A DNA stretch of 64,000 nt from Muribaculaceae bacterium (GCA_910573745.1 CAJSYI010000011.1:1-64000), one strand, 5' to 3'. Shown: positions 55,637-64,000, numbered from the stretch's first letter. The notes: generated from the sequence alone by a model not told the origin. Program-made: numbers and translations.

Positions 55637-56851
55637 ATGACGATAGTGCTCTTCGACTCCGAAAAGCGGCATGACGACCTGCTGCCCCTTTCTTTCACCC
55701 GCCCCATCGCGGAGTTCCGCGTAGGCATACTTTCCATCAAGGAGAAATGGGAATGGCATTCCCGCTGCCGTTGCCTCACGCTCGCCGTGGATTACCTGCG
55801 GCTGAAATTCCCTCTCTCGCCGGTCGAGGAGGCGGTGTTCGTGGCAGGATGGATACTTCCCGACAAGGCTTTCATCAACGCGGTAAAGGGTCTAAAGGCC
55901 GGGCACGCGCTTTCCATAGGCGACGAACTTGTCGCATACCGTGGCACATTGGCGGAATTCAACACCATACAGGATGCCGGGACAATTCCCGAGAACACCG
56001 TGGACTATGACGGCGAAGTGGATATGCTGACGTATGTCTACGATGTGTTCCGCCTGTGCCACAAAGGAATATCGGAAGACTATCCCCTCCTCACCGCCGG
56101 ACGCAAGTCCCAGCCGCTTTCGCCGACCAACACCGTAGTGGGCGACTACCTGCTTCCTGACGGCCAACCGGCCATATTCCTTGAAGAGGGAGCATCCGTG
56201 GAAGGCGCAATAATCAACGTCAAGAACGGCCCTGTGTTCATCGCCCGCGAAGGGGAGGTGATGGAGGGAGCGTGCCTGCGAGGCCCCTTATCGCTCGGCT
56301 CGCATTCAAAAATCAACATGGGAGCCAAAATCTACGGAGCGACCGCGATAGGCCCCTGGTGCAAGATAGGAGGCGAAGTGAACAACTCCGTCTTCTTCGG
56401 CTTCTCCAACAAGGCGCATGACGGCTTCGTCGGAAATGCCGTAATCGGCGAATGGTGCAACATCGGGGCCGGCACGAATGCATCCAACCTCAAGAACGAC
56501 TATTCCAAGATACGGCTCTGGAACTATGCGCGGCGCACGTTCATGCGCACCGACCTTCAGTTCTGCGGCCTTATCATGGGCGACCATTCCAAAATCGGAG
56601 TGAACTGCATGCTCAACACGGCCACAGTCATGGGCGTAGGAGTCAACCTGCACGGTGCCGGCTTCCCTCGTCCCTTCATACCGAGCTTCCTGGAAGGCGC
56701 GCCCGGAACCGGGTTCAAAGACGTTCCGCTGAAGAGATTCTACGACATTGCCGAACGCGTCATGTCAAGGCGCAACGTGCCCATCACCGATGCCGACCGC
56801 GTGATCTTCGAACGAGTCTACGAAGTCGCCTCAAAATTCAAACAGCCGTGA
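55637..56851 (+). CDS. GlmU-related putative sugar nucleotidyltransferase / left-handed beta-helix protein
   Basis: 404 residues from ATG 55637 (MTIVLFDSEKRHDDLLPLSF), which fits the family start; an in-frame GTG at 55577 would add 20 residues. The N-terminal half is a nucleotidyltransferase-like domain lacking a clear GxGTRM motif. From about residue 200 a hexapeptide beta-helix follows (SHSKINMGAKIYGATAIGPW, IGEWCNIGAGTNASNLKNDY). Such bifunctional GlmU-related proteins are common in Bacteroidetes, with no proven reaction. The DMT transporter gene overlaps its stop. Confidence 0.82.
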   Translation: MTIVLFDSEKRHDDLLPLSFTRPIAEFRVGILSIKEKWEWHSRCRCLTLAVDYLRLKFPLSPVEEAVFVAGWILPDKAFINAVKGLKAGHALSIGDELVAYRGTLAEFNTIQDAGTIPENTVDYDGEVDMLTYVYDVFRLCHKGISEDYPLLTAGRKSQPLSPTNTVVGDYLLPDGQPAIFLEEGASVEGAIINVKNGPVFIAREGEVMEGACLRGPLSLGSHSKINMGAKIYGATAIGPWCKIGGEVNNSVFFGFSNKAHDGFVGNAVIGEWCNIGAGTNASNLKNDYSKIRLWNYARRTFMRTDLQFCGLIMGDHSKIGVNCMLNTATVMGVGVNLHGAGFPRPFIPSFLEGAPGTGFKDVPLKRFYDIAERVMSRRNVPITDADRVIFERVYEVASKFKQP

Positions 56852-57780
56852 CGTTCAAGACAAGAAGGAAGCTCCGGGGCTACACACTCGGCGCGGTGGC
56901 AGCGGCCACCTACGGGATGAACCCGCTCTTCGCACTCCCTCTGTATGAAGACGGAATGAACCCCGATTCGGTGCTTTTCTTCCGCTATCTCGCTGCGTTG
57001 CCGATAGTTGCCCTTATGCTTTTGTACAGAAGGCGCACGCTAAGCCCAGGCAAGGGCAACGTCATCCCCTTGGCGGCAATGGGATTCGTGTTCGCGCTTT
57101 CATCTCTCTCGCTTTTCCTCAGCTACCGGTATATGGACGCGGGAATAGCCTCCACGCTCCTTTTCGTCTACCCAATCATGGTGGCGGTAATAATGGCCGT
57201 GGCATACAAAGAGAAGATATCTGCACTGACAGTCGGCGCGATTGCCGTAGCCACGGCTGGCATCGGACTTCTCTACAACGGCGGAGAACAGCCTCTCAGC
57301 GCATTCGGCACGCTCCTCGTGTTCGTGTCCTCGCTCACTTACGCGATATACATAGTCTACGTGAACCATTCCCGCCTCGAGAAAGTGCCCACGCTCGCCG
57401 TAACGTTCTATGTGCTGCTATTCGGATGGACAACGCTTGCGCTTAAAGCAGGCCTCAGCGGTTCGCTGACACTCCCCGCCGACCCTGCGCTTTGGGGCAA
57501 CATAGCCGCGCTTGCAATCTTCCCGACCGCCATATCACTGCTATGCACCACGGCTGCGATACAGGACATCGGCTCGACCCCGACGGCGATACTCGGCGCG
57601 CTTGAACCGGTAACCGCCGTCGTGATAGGAGTAAGCGTATTCGGAGAGACTCTTACGCCGCGCCTCTGCATCGGACTTGTGATGATAGTCGGCGCGGTGA
57701 GCTGCGTCGTGGCCGGTTCGAAGGCAAAAGACGCCCTTGTGCGCCTGCGAAAGATGTTCCCCAATCTGCGCCGAAACTGA
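56848..57780 (+). CDS. EamA/DMT family transporter
   Basis: 310 residues from GTG 56848, which overlaps the preceding stop (GTGA). About ten membrane helices in two EamA repeats, for example LGAVAAATYGMNPLFALPLY at the start and LGALEPVTAVVIGVSVFGET near 255. Drug/metabolite exporters of this type move varied small molecules; the substrate is unknown. Tight coupling to the GlmU-like gene hints at a linked role. Confidence 0.88.
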   Translation: MTFKTRRKLRGYTLGAVAAATYGMNPLFALPLYEDGMNPDSVLFFRYLAALPIVALMLLYRRRTLSPGKGNVIPLAAMGFVFALSSLSLFLSYRYMDAGIASTLLFVYPIMVAVIMAVAYKEKISALTVGAIAVATAGIGLLYNGGEQPLSAFGTLLVFVSSLTYAIYIVYVNHSRLEKVPTLAVTFYVLLFGWTTLALKAGLSGSLTLPADPALWGNIAALAIFPTAISLLCTTAAIQDIGSTPTAILGALEPVTAVVIGVSVFGETLTPRLCIGLVMIVGAVSCVVAGSKAKDALVRLRKMFPNLRRN

Positions 57781-57816
57781 CAAAAAAGGAAAATAAAGAA
57801 AAATTTGGAGAAAAAT

Positions 57817-57847
57817 TTTGCGGAACGCGAGAGAATGCCTAATTTTG
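57817..57847 (+). promoter_or_regulatory. rpsU promoter
   Basis: TTTG (57817-57820), 19-base spacer, TAATTTTG (57840-57847): exact consensus, 71 bases before rpsU. Confidence 0.82.
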
Positions 57848-57918
57848 CACCGCAAAACGAATGCACGTCTGCAAAGGCGCGTAAAATCAACAGAAAACAA
57901 ATAAACAAAACAATAAAA

Positions 57919-58110
57919 ATGATAATCGTACAAGTAAAAGAAGGCGAGAACATCGAAAGGGCGCTCAAGAAATTCAAGCGCAAATATGAGAGAACAGGCA
58001 TTGTAAAGGAACTGCGTCGTCGCCAGGCATTTGAAAAGCCGTCGGTAACGAACCGCAAGAAGATGATCAAGGCCATCTACGTGCAGCAGCTCCGCCAGGC
58101 CGAGCAGTAA
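57919..58110 (+). CDS. rpsU: Ribosomal protein S21
   Basis: 63 residues from ATG 57919: MIIVQVKEGENIERALKKFK, then a helical basic protein with RTGIVKELRRRQAFEKPSV. The frame is open upstream to 57805, but the consensus promoter lies inside that part. Followed by xerC-like and hpf genes, a usual Bacteroidetes order. Confidence 0.97.
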   Translation: MIIVQVKEGENIERALKKFKRKYERTGIVKELRRRQAFEKPSVTNRKKMIKAIYVQQLRQAEQ

Positions 58111-58174
58111 TCATCGCGGCGTCTCCCCTAATTCTTTCGCTTAGGACGAAAAGAATCAATAAAGCATACATTTG

Positions 58175-58201
58175 GTGCGGGTTCAACTCCTGAATCCGCA
58201 C
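58175..58201 (+). promoter_or_regulatory. Hairpin between rpsU and the recombinase gene
   Basis: 11-bp stem gtgcgggttca / tgaatccgcac with one G-U pair and a 5-base loop (actcc). No T-run follows, so it may dampen read-through or stabilise the rpsU mRNA. Superficially like a tRNA T arm but no cloverleaf surrounds it. Confidence 0.45.
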
Positions 58202-58221
58202 TGAATCGTTGTATAACAACA

Positions 58222-59160
58222 ATGTCTGCAATGGCCGACAGGAAACCCTTAACCGAACTTTTCGAGGAACACCTCCTATATGAACTCAACCGCAGCCGAC
58301 TGACAGTTGAGGCGTACCTCTGCGACATAAGCCAGTTTGCCACATTCCTTTCAGGCAGCCTGCAAAATGTCGAGGATTCCGGACAAGCGGTCGCATCGGC
58401 CACTACAGCGGACATACGCCTATGGCTCGGCAGCCTTGCCAACGACGGCGGTCTGCCACGCACCATCAGGCGCAAGACCCAAAGCCTCCGCACGTTTTAC
58501 CGCTTCTTGCTGAAACGCGGGATAACCAAAAGCAATCCGGCAACAGACATCATCCTGGCAAAGACAGACAAGCCCCTGCCGCAGTTCGTGAGGGAAGAAG
58601 AGATGGAGCGCATAGTGTCCAGACCTGACGCTCCGGAAGACTTCTATTCCCTGCGCGACCGGATAATGACCTCGCTCCTCTACACCACAGGAATGCGCCG
58701 CGCCGAAATAATCTCACTCCGCGACGCTGACGCTGACATCATCTCCATGCAACTGAAGGTTACGGGGAAACGCAACAAGCAGCGCATCATCCCTTTCGGC
58801 AAGGACACCGCCGACGAGATTTCTGCATATCTGACACTCCGCAGGTCAGAACCCAAAGAATCATGCGGGACCGGGCGGGAGGCCGGACTCCTTTTCACCC
58901 ACAAAGGAAAACGCATCACCGAAAAGCGTCTGACGTCAATAGTGAGAGAGAAACTGATGAACGCCTCCGTGGCCAAAAAAAGCCCTCACGTGTTGAGGCA
59001 CACCTTCGCCACCACCCTGCTCAACCACGGAGCCGGAATAAATTCCGTCAAAGAACTTCTCGGACACGCCTCCGTAGCCACCACACAGATATACACCCAT
59101 CTGAGCTTCGCCGAACTGAAAAAAAACTATTCCGCCGCGCATCCCCGCGAAAAGAAATAA
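58222..59160 (+). CDS. Tyrosine recombinase, XerC/XerD family
   Basis: 312 residues (ATG 58222; 58231 is also possible). SAM-like N-terminal domain (RSRLTVEAYLCDISQFATFL), then the catalytic domain with Arg in TTGMRRAEIISL, Lys in the KVTGKRNKQR turn, H-x-x-R in SPHVLRHTFATTLLNHG, and LGHASVATTQIYTHLS with the nucleophile Tyr. Its position after rpsU, with no mobile-element features, suggests the chromosomal dimer-resolving Xer enzyme rather than an integrase. Confidence 0.92.
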   Translation: MSAMADRKPLTELFEEHLLYELNRSRLTVEAYLCDISQFATFLSGSLQNVEDSGQAVASATTADIRLWLGSLANDGGLPRTIRRKTQSLRTFYRFLLKRGITKSNPATDIILAKTDKPLPQFVREEEMERIVSRPDAPEDFYSLRDRIMTSLLYTTGMRRAEIISLRDADADIISMQLKVTGKRNKQRIIPFGKDTADEISAYLTLRRSEPKESCGTGREAGLLFTHKGKRITEKRLTSIVREKLMNASVAKKSPHVLRHTFATTLLNHGAGINSVKELLGHASVATTQIYTHLSFAELKKNYSAAHPREKK

Positions 59161-59332
59161 TGTTTTTTTGACGGAAACATAGCAAAAGTCCCGGGAATTT
59201 TGTTTATCTTTGTAGACGGACTACGTAAGCTGTCGGTCTTTTCGCACCGTGGAACCGGCACAAAATCTTCAGACAGACAACGACATCTTGAGTATAGTCC
59301 CGAATATCAACCCTTTAAATCCAAAGAGAGAT

Positions 59333-59626
59333 ATGGAAGCAAACATCAAAGCAATTCATTTCGACATCAGTGAGAAACTCGTCGCATTCGTCAATAAGAA
59401 AATAGAGAAGTTAACCCGCAGGTTTGAATGCATCACAGAAGCAGACGTGAACCTGCGCCTGATCAAACCCGAGACAGCCCTCAACAAGGAAGCCGGCATC
59501 AAACTGACCGTGCCAGGCACTCCTGACCTGTTCGCATCAAAGACGGCCGACTCGTTCGAGGAAGCGATCGACCTCGCGCTCGAAGCCCTCGAGAAGCAGC
59601 TCGAAAAGAACAAGGACAAGAAATGA
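59333..59626 (+). CDS. hpf: Short HPF/RaiA family ribosome hibernation factor
   Basis: 97 residues from ATG 59333 (MEANIKAIHFDISEKLVAFV), the S30AE fold with KIEKLTRRFECITEADVNLR. This is the short form lacking the dimerisation tail of long HPF. It binds idle 30S or 70S ribosomes. A TATCTTTG -7 box lies at 59205-59212, leaving a leader of about 115 bases; an in-frame upstream ATG at 59249 gives a non-family extension. Confidence 0.9.
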   Translation: MEANIKAIHFDISEKLVAFVNKKIEKLTRRFECITEADVNLRLIKPETALNKEAGIKLTVPGTPDLFASKTADSFEEAIDLALEALEKQLEKNKDKK

Positions 59627-59668
59627 ACCATACGCGTTGAAACGCGACAACTGAGACCAAAGAGATTG

Positions 59669-59705
59669 ACCGTGGAGACTGCCCGAAGGCCGTCTTCACG
59701 GTTTG
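59669..59705 (+). terminator. Probable hpf terminator
   Basis: 11-bp stem accgtggagac (59669-59679) / gtcttcacggt (59692-59702) with one G-U pair; only a weak T-run follows. Confidence 0.55.
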
Positions 59706-59725
59706 CAGATTAAAAAAGAAAAGCC

Positions 59726-60163
59726 ATGAACAGACTCACAAAAGCCGCCGAAATAGAATTCCCCAAAATCTGCGACCCTCGCGGAAACCTTTCGTTCATA
59801 GAGGGTTCCAGGCATGTGCCGTTCCCAATCAAGCGAGTTTTCTACATTTACGACGTGCCAGGCGGCGAAACCCGTGGAGCGCATGCGCACCGCCAATGCG
59901 CAGAGGTGCTGATAGCCGTAGCCGGCTCGCTTGAAGTGAGGCTGACAGACGGGAAAAAAGAGGTGAGCTACAGGCTGAACCGTTCCAACCGCGGCCTCCT
60001 GATTCCGCCGGGCACGTGGCGGACAATGCACGATTTCACCACAGGCACAGTGGTGGTCGCCATATGTTCAAGGGAATACGAAGAGGAAGACTACATACGC
60101 GACTACGAAGATTTCGAGCGATATGTGGCCGCGTTACCCGAAGACCAAAAGGCCATATTATGA
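59726..60163 (+). CDS. Sugar 3,4-ketoisomerase (FdtA/WxcM-like cupin)
   Basis: 145 residues, one cupin domain with RGAHAHRQCAEVLIAVAGSL and LLIPPGTWRTMHDFTTGTVV; active-site histidines of GAHAH are present. FdtA-type enzymes convert dTDP-4-keto-6-deoxyglucose to the 3-keto isomer, which an adjacent aminotransferase then aminates to dTDP-Fuc3N or Qui3N-type sugars. The next gene is such an aminotransferase, overlapping by 4 bases. Confidence 0.88.
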   Translation: MNRLTKAAEIEFPKICDPRGNLSFIEGSRHVPFPIKRVFYIYDVPGGETRGAHAHRQCAEVLIAVAGSLEVRLTDGKKEVSYRLNRSNRGLLIPPGTWRTMHDFTTGTVVVAICSREYEEEDYIRDYEDFERYVAALPEDQKAIL

Positions 60164-61281
60164 AAGAATACCCATTCCAAAGGCTTGCCGACACCAACGC
60201 CAGATTCGCCGAAAGGCTGAAAGAGGCCGCATGCAGGGTGATAGACTCCGGATGGTACCTTATGGGCCCGGAGACCAAGGCTTTTGAAGAGGAACTCGCC
60301 CTCTTCTTAGGGACAGGACACGCCGTTGGCACTGCCAACGGGCTCGAGGCAATAAGACTGACATTCAAGGCCCTTATGGAGCTTGGGCGTCTCAAACCCG
60401 GCGACGGGGTGCTTGTCCCGGCCAACACGTTCATAGCTTCGGTGCTGCCTCTGACACAGCTCGGACTCAAACCCCGGCCGGTAGACCCCGACTATTCCAC
60501 AATGAGCGTCAGTCTCAGCATGATGGCCGATGCCGCAGATGCCGACACACGGGCCGCCCTTCCGGTGCACCTGTACGGTTTCCCGGCCTACGACGCCGAA
60601 GGGCTGGAGCGGCTAAAGAACGCGGGGATAATAATAGTGGAAGACAATGCCCAGGCCATAGGCGCGGAGATAAACGTCTCCGGGAGAGACACTTCCATAC
60701 GCACCGGAAGCATCGGCGACGCAGCAGCCATAAGCTTCTATCCTGCGAAAAACATCGGAGCCTTGGGCGATGCGGGGGCGGTCGTGACTTCCGATCCGGT
60801 TCTTGCCGAAACCGTAAGGCAGCTGTCAAACTACGGAGGAAGCCGCAAATACCGCTATGATTTCCAAGGCTTCAACAGCCGAATGGACGAGATGCAGGCC
60901 GCAATGCTGCGCGTAAAGCTGCCCGATACCGTCGCCGAACGCGACCGCCGTGAAGCATCCGCACAGGAATATGACCGCGCAATAACAAATCCATTGATTA
61001 CCAAACCGCCACGCGACAGGCACTTCCGTCAGGCCTGGCATCAGTACGTGGTCCGCTGCTCACGCCGCGACGAATTGGCAGAGCATCTACGCCACAACGG
61101 AGTGGAAACAATGATCCACTATCCCTTACCTCCCCACCGGCAGAGATGCTATGAAGGAAAAATCGTGGGGCATTTCCCTGTGGCTGACCGGCTTGCCGAC
61201 GAAGTGCTGAGCCTGCCGATAGCCAACATCACCCCCTACGACGCAAAAGAAATATCATCGATAATCAACCGGTTCAAATGA
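60160..61281 (+). CDS. DegT/DnrJ/EryC1/StrS sugar aminotransferase (FdtB-like)
   Basis: 373 residues from ATG 60160, within the previous stop (ATGA). PLP enzyme with Lys197 in SFYPAKNIGALGDAG, Asp162 in VEDNAQAIGAE, substrate loop QGFNSRMDEMQAAML and the C-terminal EVLSLPIANITPYD. Paired with the ketoisomerase it should make a 3-amino-3,6-dideoxy nucleotide sugar for surface polysaccharide or glycoprotein. No dTDP-glucose synthase, dehydratase or N-acetyltransferase gene is nearby. mltG overlaps its end. Confidence 0.88.
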   Translation: MKEYPFQRLADTNARFAERLKEAACRVIDSGWYLMGPETKAFEEELALFLGTGHAVGTANGLEAIRLTFKALMELGRLKPGDGVLVPANTFIASVLPLTQLGLKPRPVDPDYSTMSVSLSMMADAADADTRAALPVHLYGFPAYDAEGLERLKNAGIIIVEDNAQAIGAEINVSGRDTSIRTGSIGDAAAISFYPAKNIGALGDAGAVVTSDPVLAETVRQLSNYGGSRKYRYDFQGFNSRMDEMQAAMLRVKLPDTVAERDRREASAQEYDRAITNPLITKPPRDRHFRQAWHQYVVRCSRRDELAEHLRHNGVETMIHYPLPPHRQRCYEGKIVGHFPVADRLADEVLSLPIANITPYDAKEISSIINRFK

Positions 61282-62327
61282 CGATGCCATCAAACCAAGA
61301 ATTGAAAAAAGGGGAAAAGCCCATACGCACCATAACGATTGCCATAGTCCTCGCCATAGCCGGAGGAATAGCGGCATTCGCAGTCCAGACATTCACATCA
61401 AAGTCTCCGGCACGAGCCGTCATAATAGTGCCGGAAAACGGCGACAAGGCACAACTTGCCGACTCGCTCGAAAAACATACCGACAGCAGATTCGCGTCGC
61501 GCACCATGAGAGCCGCCAACCTGATGATGTCGGCGTTCCATCTGCGTCCCGGAGCATACGAAATCAGGCAAGGGCAGTCCGCGTTTTCTGCAGCGAGGCT
61601 TCTGGGGCGCGGACGGCAATACATCGTGGACATGCCTCTCAACAACATACGCACACGCGAAGAGCTTGCAGAGAAGGCATCAAGCCGTCTCCGCCTCAGC
61701 AAGAAAGAACTCCTCGACGCGCTTTCAGACCCGGCAACGACAAAGCCTTACGGGCTAACTCCGGAAAACGCGATGGCCCTTTTCATCGCAGACAACTATG
61801 AGTTGTACTGGAACACAAGCGCAGAGGAATTCATAAAGAAAATCGGGGAAAGATACAAACGCTTCTGGAACGCCAAGCGAAAATCACAGGCAGCCGACCT
61901 GGGACTCACCCCTGCACAGGTGGCCGTAATAGCGTCAATCGCAGACGAAGAGAGCAGCAAAGCCGATGAAAAAGGCAGGATATGCCGCCTGTACCTAAAC
62001 CGCCTTAAGAAGGGCATGCGGCTCCAGGCCGACCCTACGGTAAAGTTCGCGCTGGGCGATTTCTCAATCAAGCGCGTAAACAAAACGCATCTCGCGTTCG
62101 GCTCCCCTTACAACACATACCGCACCGAAGGGCTTCCACCGGGTCCCATACGCATCTCAGACCCCAAGACAATAGACTCGTTCCTCGGCTCAGCACCCAC
62201 ATCCGACATATACATGTGCGCACGGGCCGACTTCTCCGGCTATCACGACTTCACCGCCGATTATGCTGAACATCAGGCCAACGCCCGGCGTTACCAAGAA
62301 AAGCTCAATCAAATGAAGATCAAATGA
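61278..62327 (+). CDS. mltG: Endolytic murein transglycosylase MltG (YceG-like)
   Basis: 349 residues. One N-terminal membrane helix (about 20-40), LysM-like linker, then the YceG domain with catalytic glutamate in SIADEESSKADEKGRICRLY (Glu224/225) and LQADPTVKFALG and EGLPPGPIRISDPKTIDSFL. It cleaves nascent glycan strands and sets their length. Overlaps the aminotransferase and the DUF2007 gene by 4 bases each, so four genes are translationally coupled. Confidence 0.93.
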   Translation: MTMPSNQELKKGEKPIRTITIAIVLAIAGGIAAFAVQTFTSKSPARAVIIVPENGDKAQLADSLEKHTDSRFASRTMRAANLMMSAFHLRPGAYEIRQGQSAFSAARLLGRGRQYIVDMPLNNIRTREELAEKASSRLRLSKKELLDALSDPATTKPYGLTPENAMALFIADNYELYWNTSAEEFIKKIGERYKRFWNAKRKSQAADLGLTPAQVAVIASIADEESSKADEKGRICRLYLNRLKKGMRLQADPTVKFALGDFSIKRVNKTHLAFGSPYNTYRTEGLPPGPIRISDPKTIDSFLGSAPTSDIYMCARADFSGYHDFTADYAEHQANARRYQEKLNQMKIK

Positions 62328-62545
62328 AAACCGGACTCACTCTCATACAGACATACGGCAACCCGGAAAGCGCACATATCGATGCGGGGATGCTTCGCAG
62401 CAACGGCATAGCATGCGAAGTGGTTGAAAGCGCAGGCTCCGAACTCTTCCCCGCCCCTTACGGCGGCATCGGAACCACAAGCATTTACGCCGAGGCCGAC
62501 AAAGCCGAGGAGGCCCTCAGAATTCTCAAAGATTCGCACGATTGA
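62324..62545 (+). CDS. DUF2007 small protein
   Basis: 73 residues of the putative-signal-transducing DUF2007 family: LIQTYGNPESAHIDAGMLRS, then VVESAGSELFPAPYGGIGTT and IYAEADKAEEALRILKD. A ferredoxin-like fold of unknown function. ATGA overlap with mltG. Confidence 0.82.
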   Translation: MKTGLTLIQTYGNPESAHIDAGMLRSNGIACEVVESAGSELFPAPYGGIGTTSIYAEADKAEEALRILKDSHD

Positions 62546-62609
62546 CCGTAAAATTGGTATAATCATCTTTTCCGCACATCCATCCCGGCGCGCATTGAGG
62601 AATTATTTG

Positions 62610-62617
62610 TAATTTTG
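62610..62617 (+). promoter_or_regulatory. -7 box of the DUF4421 gene
   Basis: TAATTTTG, exact match to TAnnTTTG, 20 bases before the ATG at 62638; -33 box not clear. Confidence 0.5.
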
Positions 62618-62637
62618 CACGCTCAAAACGGAAATTG

Positions 62638-63882
62638 ATGAAAAAGCATACCATAGCCATATCCTATGCACAGACAGTCCGCAGGCTGACGCTTACGGCA
62701 GTGATGCTCGTCATCACCTTGTCGGGGCTGGCAATGGCAAGCTCAGACAAGACCGTTACCATCAATCCGGAAACTGAAGGCCATGGCATCGACCTGAACC
62801 GCACTCAAGAAATACTGTGTCAGGACTTGCGGGGGGGCTTGAATCCTGAAACGGAACCTTCAGACCGCAAAGAAAGCCCTGATTGGTGGTGGAACAGGCT
62901 GAAAGGCCGCAATCTGGACATGAAGGACAGTACGGTAATATACCCGCGCTTCCTCGGTTTCTGCGTAAAAGTCTACAACTGGGCCGACCGGACATTCAAC
63001 AGTTACGACACCACTTATGTGGCCGGGACAGGCAAGCGATGGAAAGCGGTGTTGCGAAACGACAACTGGGCAGACAGTTACGCATTCAATTTCCGACACG
63101 ACATGCCTATGCGCCTCATGGGCGACATATACTGCAACCTTGGCGCGTATCTGCAGTATATGGCCGTAAGCGTAGGTTATTCGCTCGACATGAGCAATAT
63201 AATCGGCAACAAGCCCATTCTGCACAAGAAGATGGGTACCGGATTCAGCTGCGCGCTATTCTCCGTAGAACTCTACTACAACGAAAACACGGGAGGAAGC
63301 TATCTGAGGACTTTCGGGAAATACAACAACGGCAGGCTTTTCAAGGAACATTTCCCCGGAGTCTTCATGCGCACATACGGGATTGACGCATACTATTTCT
63401 TCAACCACAGGCGGTATTCCCAAGGTGCGGCCTACAGTTTCTCCAAATACCAAAAGAAAAGCGCGGGGTCTTTCATCGTCGGCTTCACATACGCCAACCG
63501 CAACGTATCTCTCGACTTCACGACCCTCCCCGAATATCTCCTTGAATACCTGACCCTTCCTGTAGGTAAATACAAATTCCACTACAACAACTTCTGCCTT
63601 ATGGCCGGATACGGCTACAATCTCGCCTTCGCGAAAAACTGGCTCTACAACACCACCGTGATTCCTGCCGTAGGCATCAACAGATGCTTCGACGACTCCC
63701 TCGAGGGCAGGCAGGACATGCTGTCGCTCGGCGTGAAAGGCAAGATGTCGCTCACCTGGAACATCTCTGACTTCTTCCTCGGCATACAGGCCGCATTCGA
63801 CGGAAGCTGGTACAGAAGCAGCGACTATTCACTCTTCAGTTCAGTCGAGAATCTGTCGGCAAGCGTAGGCGTGCGCTTCTGA
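62638..63882 (+). CDS. DUF4421 outer-membrane-type protein
   Basis: 414 residues from ATG 62638 (a TTG just before is also in frame). Signal peptide ending near GLAMASS. The conserved DUF4421 segments are clear: NWADRTFNSYDTTYVAGTGK, YFFNHRRYSQGAAYSFSKYQ, KKSAGSFIVGFTYANRN and the C-terminal SSVENLSASVGVRF with terminal Phe. The alternating pattern suggests a beta-barrel in the outer membrane; function unknown. Confidence 0.88.
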   Translation: MKKHTIAISYAQTVRRLTLTAVMLVITLSGLAMASSDKTVTINPETEGHGIDLNRTQEILCQDLRGGLNPETEPSDRKESPDWWWNRLKGRNLDMKDSTVIYPRFLGFCVKVYNWADRTFNSYDTTYVAGTGKRWKAVLRNDNWADSYAFNFRHDMPMRLMGDIYCNLGAYLQYMAVSVGYSLDMSNIIGNKPILHKKMGTGFSCALFSVELYYNENTGGSYLRTFGKYNNGRLFKEHFPGVFMRTYGIDAYYFFNHRRYSQGAAYSFSKYQKKSAGSFIVGFTYANRNVSLDFTTLPEYLLEYLTLPVGKYKFHYNNFCLMAGYGYNLAFAKNWLYNTTVIPAVGINRCFDDSLEGRQDMLSLGVKGKMSLTWNISDFFLGIQAAFDGSWYRSSDYSLFSSVENLSASVGVRF

Positions 63883-63950
63883 AAAGGCAACACAAAACCT
63901 TTTTAACACTCATTAAAATGCAACTGCAATGATGATGCAGCCGCATGGAT

Positions 63951-64000
63951 TAAGAGGCTGTTTAAAAATCATTGTTAAACGCAGAGTGGTGGATTTTTTG
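63951..64000. mobile_element. Probable left end of an insertion sequence cut by the window edge
   Basis: TAA followed by GAGGCTGTTTAAAAAT at 63954, identical over 16 bases to the palindromic element at 7553, with no matching right end before the window stops. A full element may continue beyond base 64000. Confidence 0.4.

Noticed and set aside
58175..58201. tRNA-like GGTTCAACTCC sequence before the recombinase gene
   Set aside because: It is one arm of an 11-bp hairpin; no acceptor, D or anticodon arms surround it.

Overview
The window is chromosomal DNA of a Bacteroidales bacterium; the family mix and a GC content that looks to be in the mid-50s suggest Muribaculaceae, but that family-level call is inference. 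Evidence for the phylum: many upstream regions carry the Bacteroidetes promoter form TTTG-N19-21-TAnnTTTG rather than TTGACA/TATAAT, Shine-Dalgarno sequences are scarce, and phylum-typical families occur (TamL lipoprotein, DUF5103 type IX secretion plug family, DUF4421, DUF3109, CfxA/CblA-like class A beta-lactamase, 564-residue fused formiminotransferase-cyclodeaminase).

Layout. 1-4.5 kb: end of an outer-membrane protein, a periplasmic 5'-nucleotidase and a GH3 lipoprotein, then convergently a class A beta-lactamase, radC, a GT2 glycosyltransferase and efp. 7-12 kb: rpmH (divergent from efp), rpsO, two adjacent BspA-type leucine-rich-repeat secreted proteins, vanZ-like. 12-19.7 kb: tamB-tamL plus a small membrane protein. 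20-26.4 kb: typA, folP-cdaA (c-di-AMP synthesis), tRNA-Arg(CCG), ung, a C_GCAxxG_C_C protein and a T9SS plug-family protein ending exactly at a miniature inverted-repeat element. 26.6-30.3 kb: DUF3109, cardiolipin synthase, CotH-like lipoprotein.

30.5-50.9 kb (minus strand) is the str-S10-spc-alpha ribosomal supercluster, read rpsL-rpsG-fusA-rpsJ-rplC-rplD-rplW-rplB-rpsS-rplV-rpsC-rplP-rpmC-rpsQ-rplN-rplX-rplE-rpsN / threonine aldolase / rpsH-rplF-rplR-rpsE-rpmD-rplO-secY-map-infA-rpmJ-rpsM-rpsK-rpsD-rpoA-rplQ. It is unusual in three ways: a threonine aldolase gene sits between rpsN and rpsH, with a terminator on one side and a good new promoter on the other; several spacers are long and strongly folded (rpsL-rpsG, rpsJ-rplC, rplP-rpmC, rpmD-rplO, rpsK-rpsD), which suggests RNA-level control; and L2 carries about 14 extra residues near its N-terminus.

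51-64 kb: gamma-carbonic-anhydrase-like protein and aminopeptidase P (minus), then on the plus strand formiminotransferase-cyclodeaminase, GlmU-like protein with a DMT transporter, rpsU-xerC-hpf, a sugar ketoisomerase/aminotransferase pair overlapping mltG, DUF2007 and DUF4421. The window closes on what looks like the end of an insertion sequence. No rRNA, CRISPR array, prophage or complete transposase gene is visible. The best candidates for undescribed biology are the split ribosomal operon and its structured spacers.
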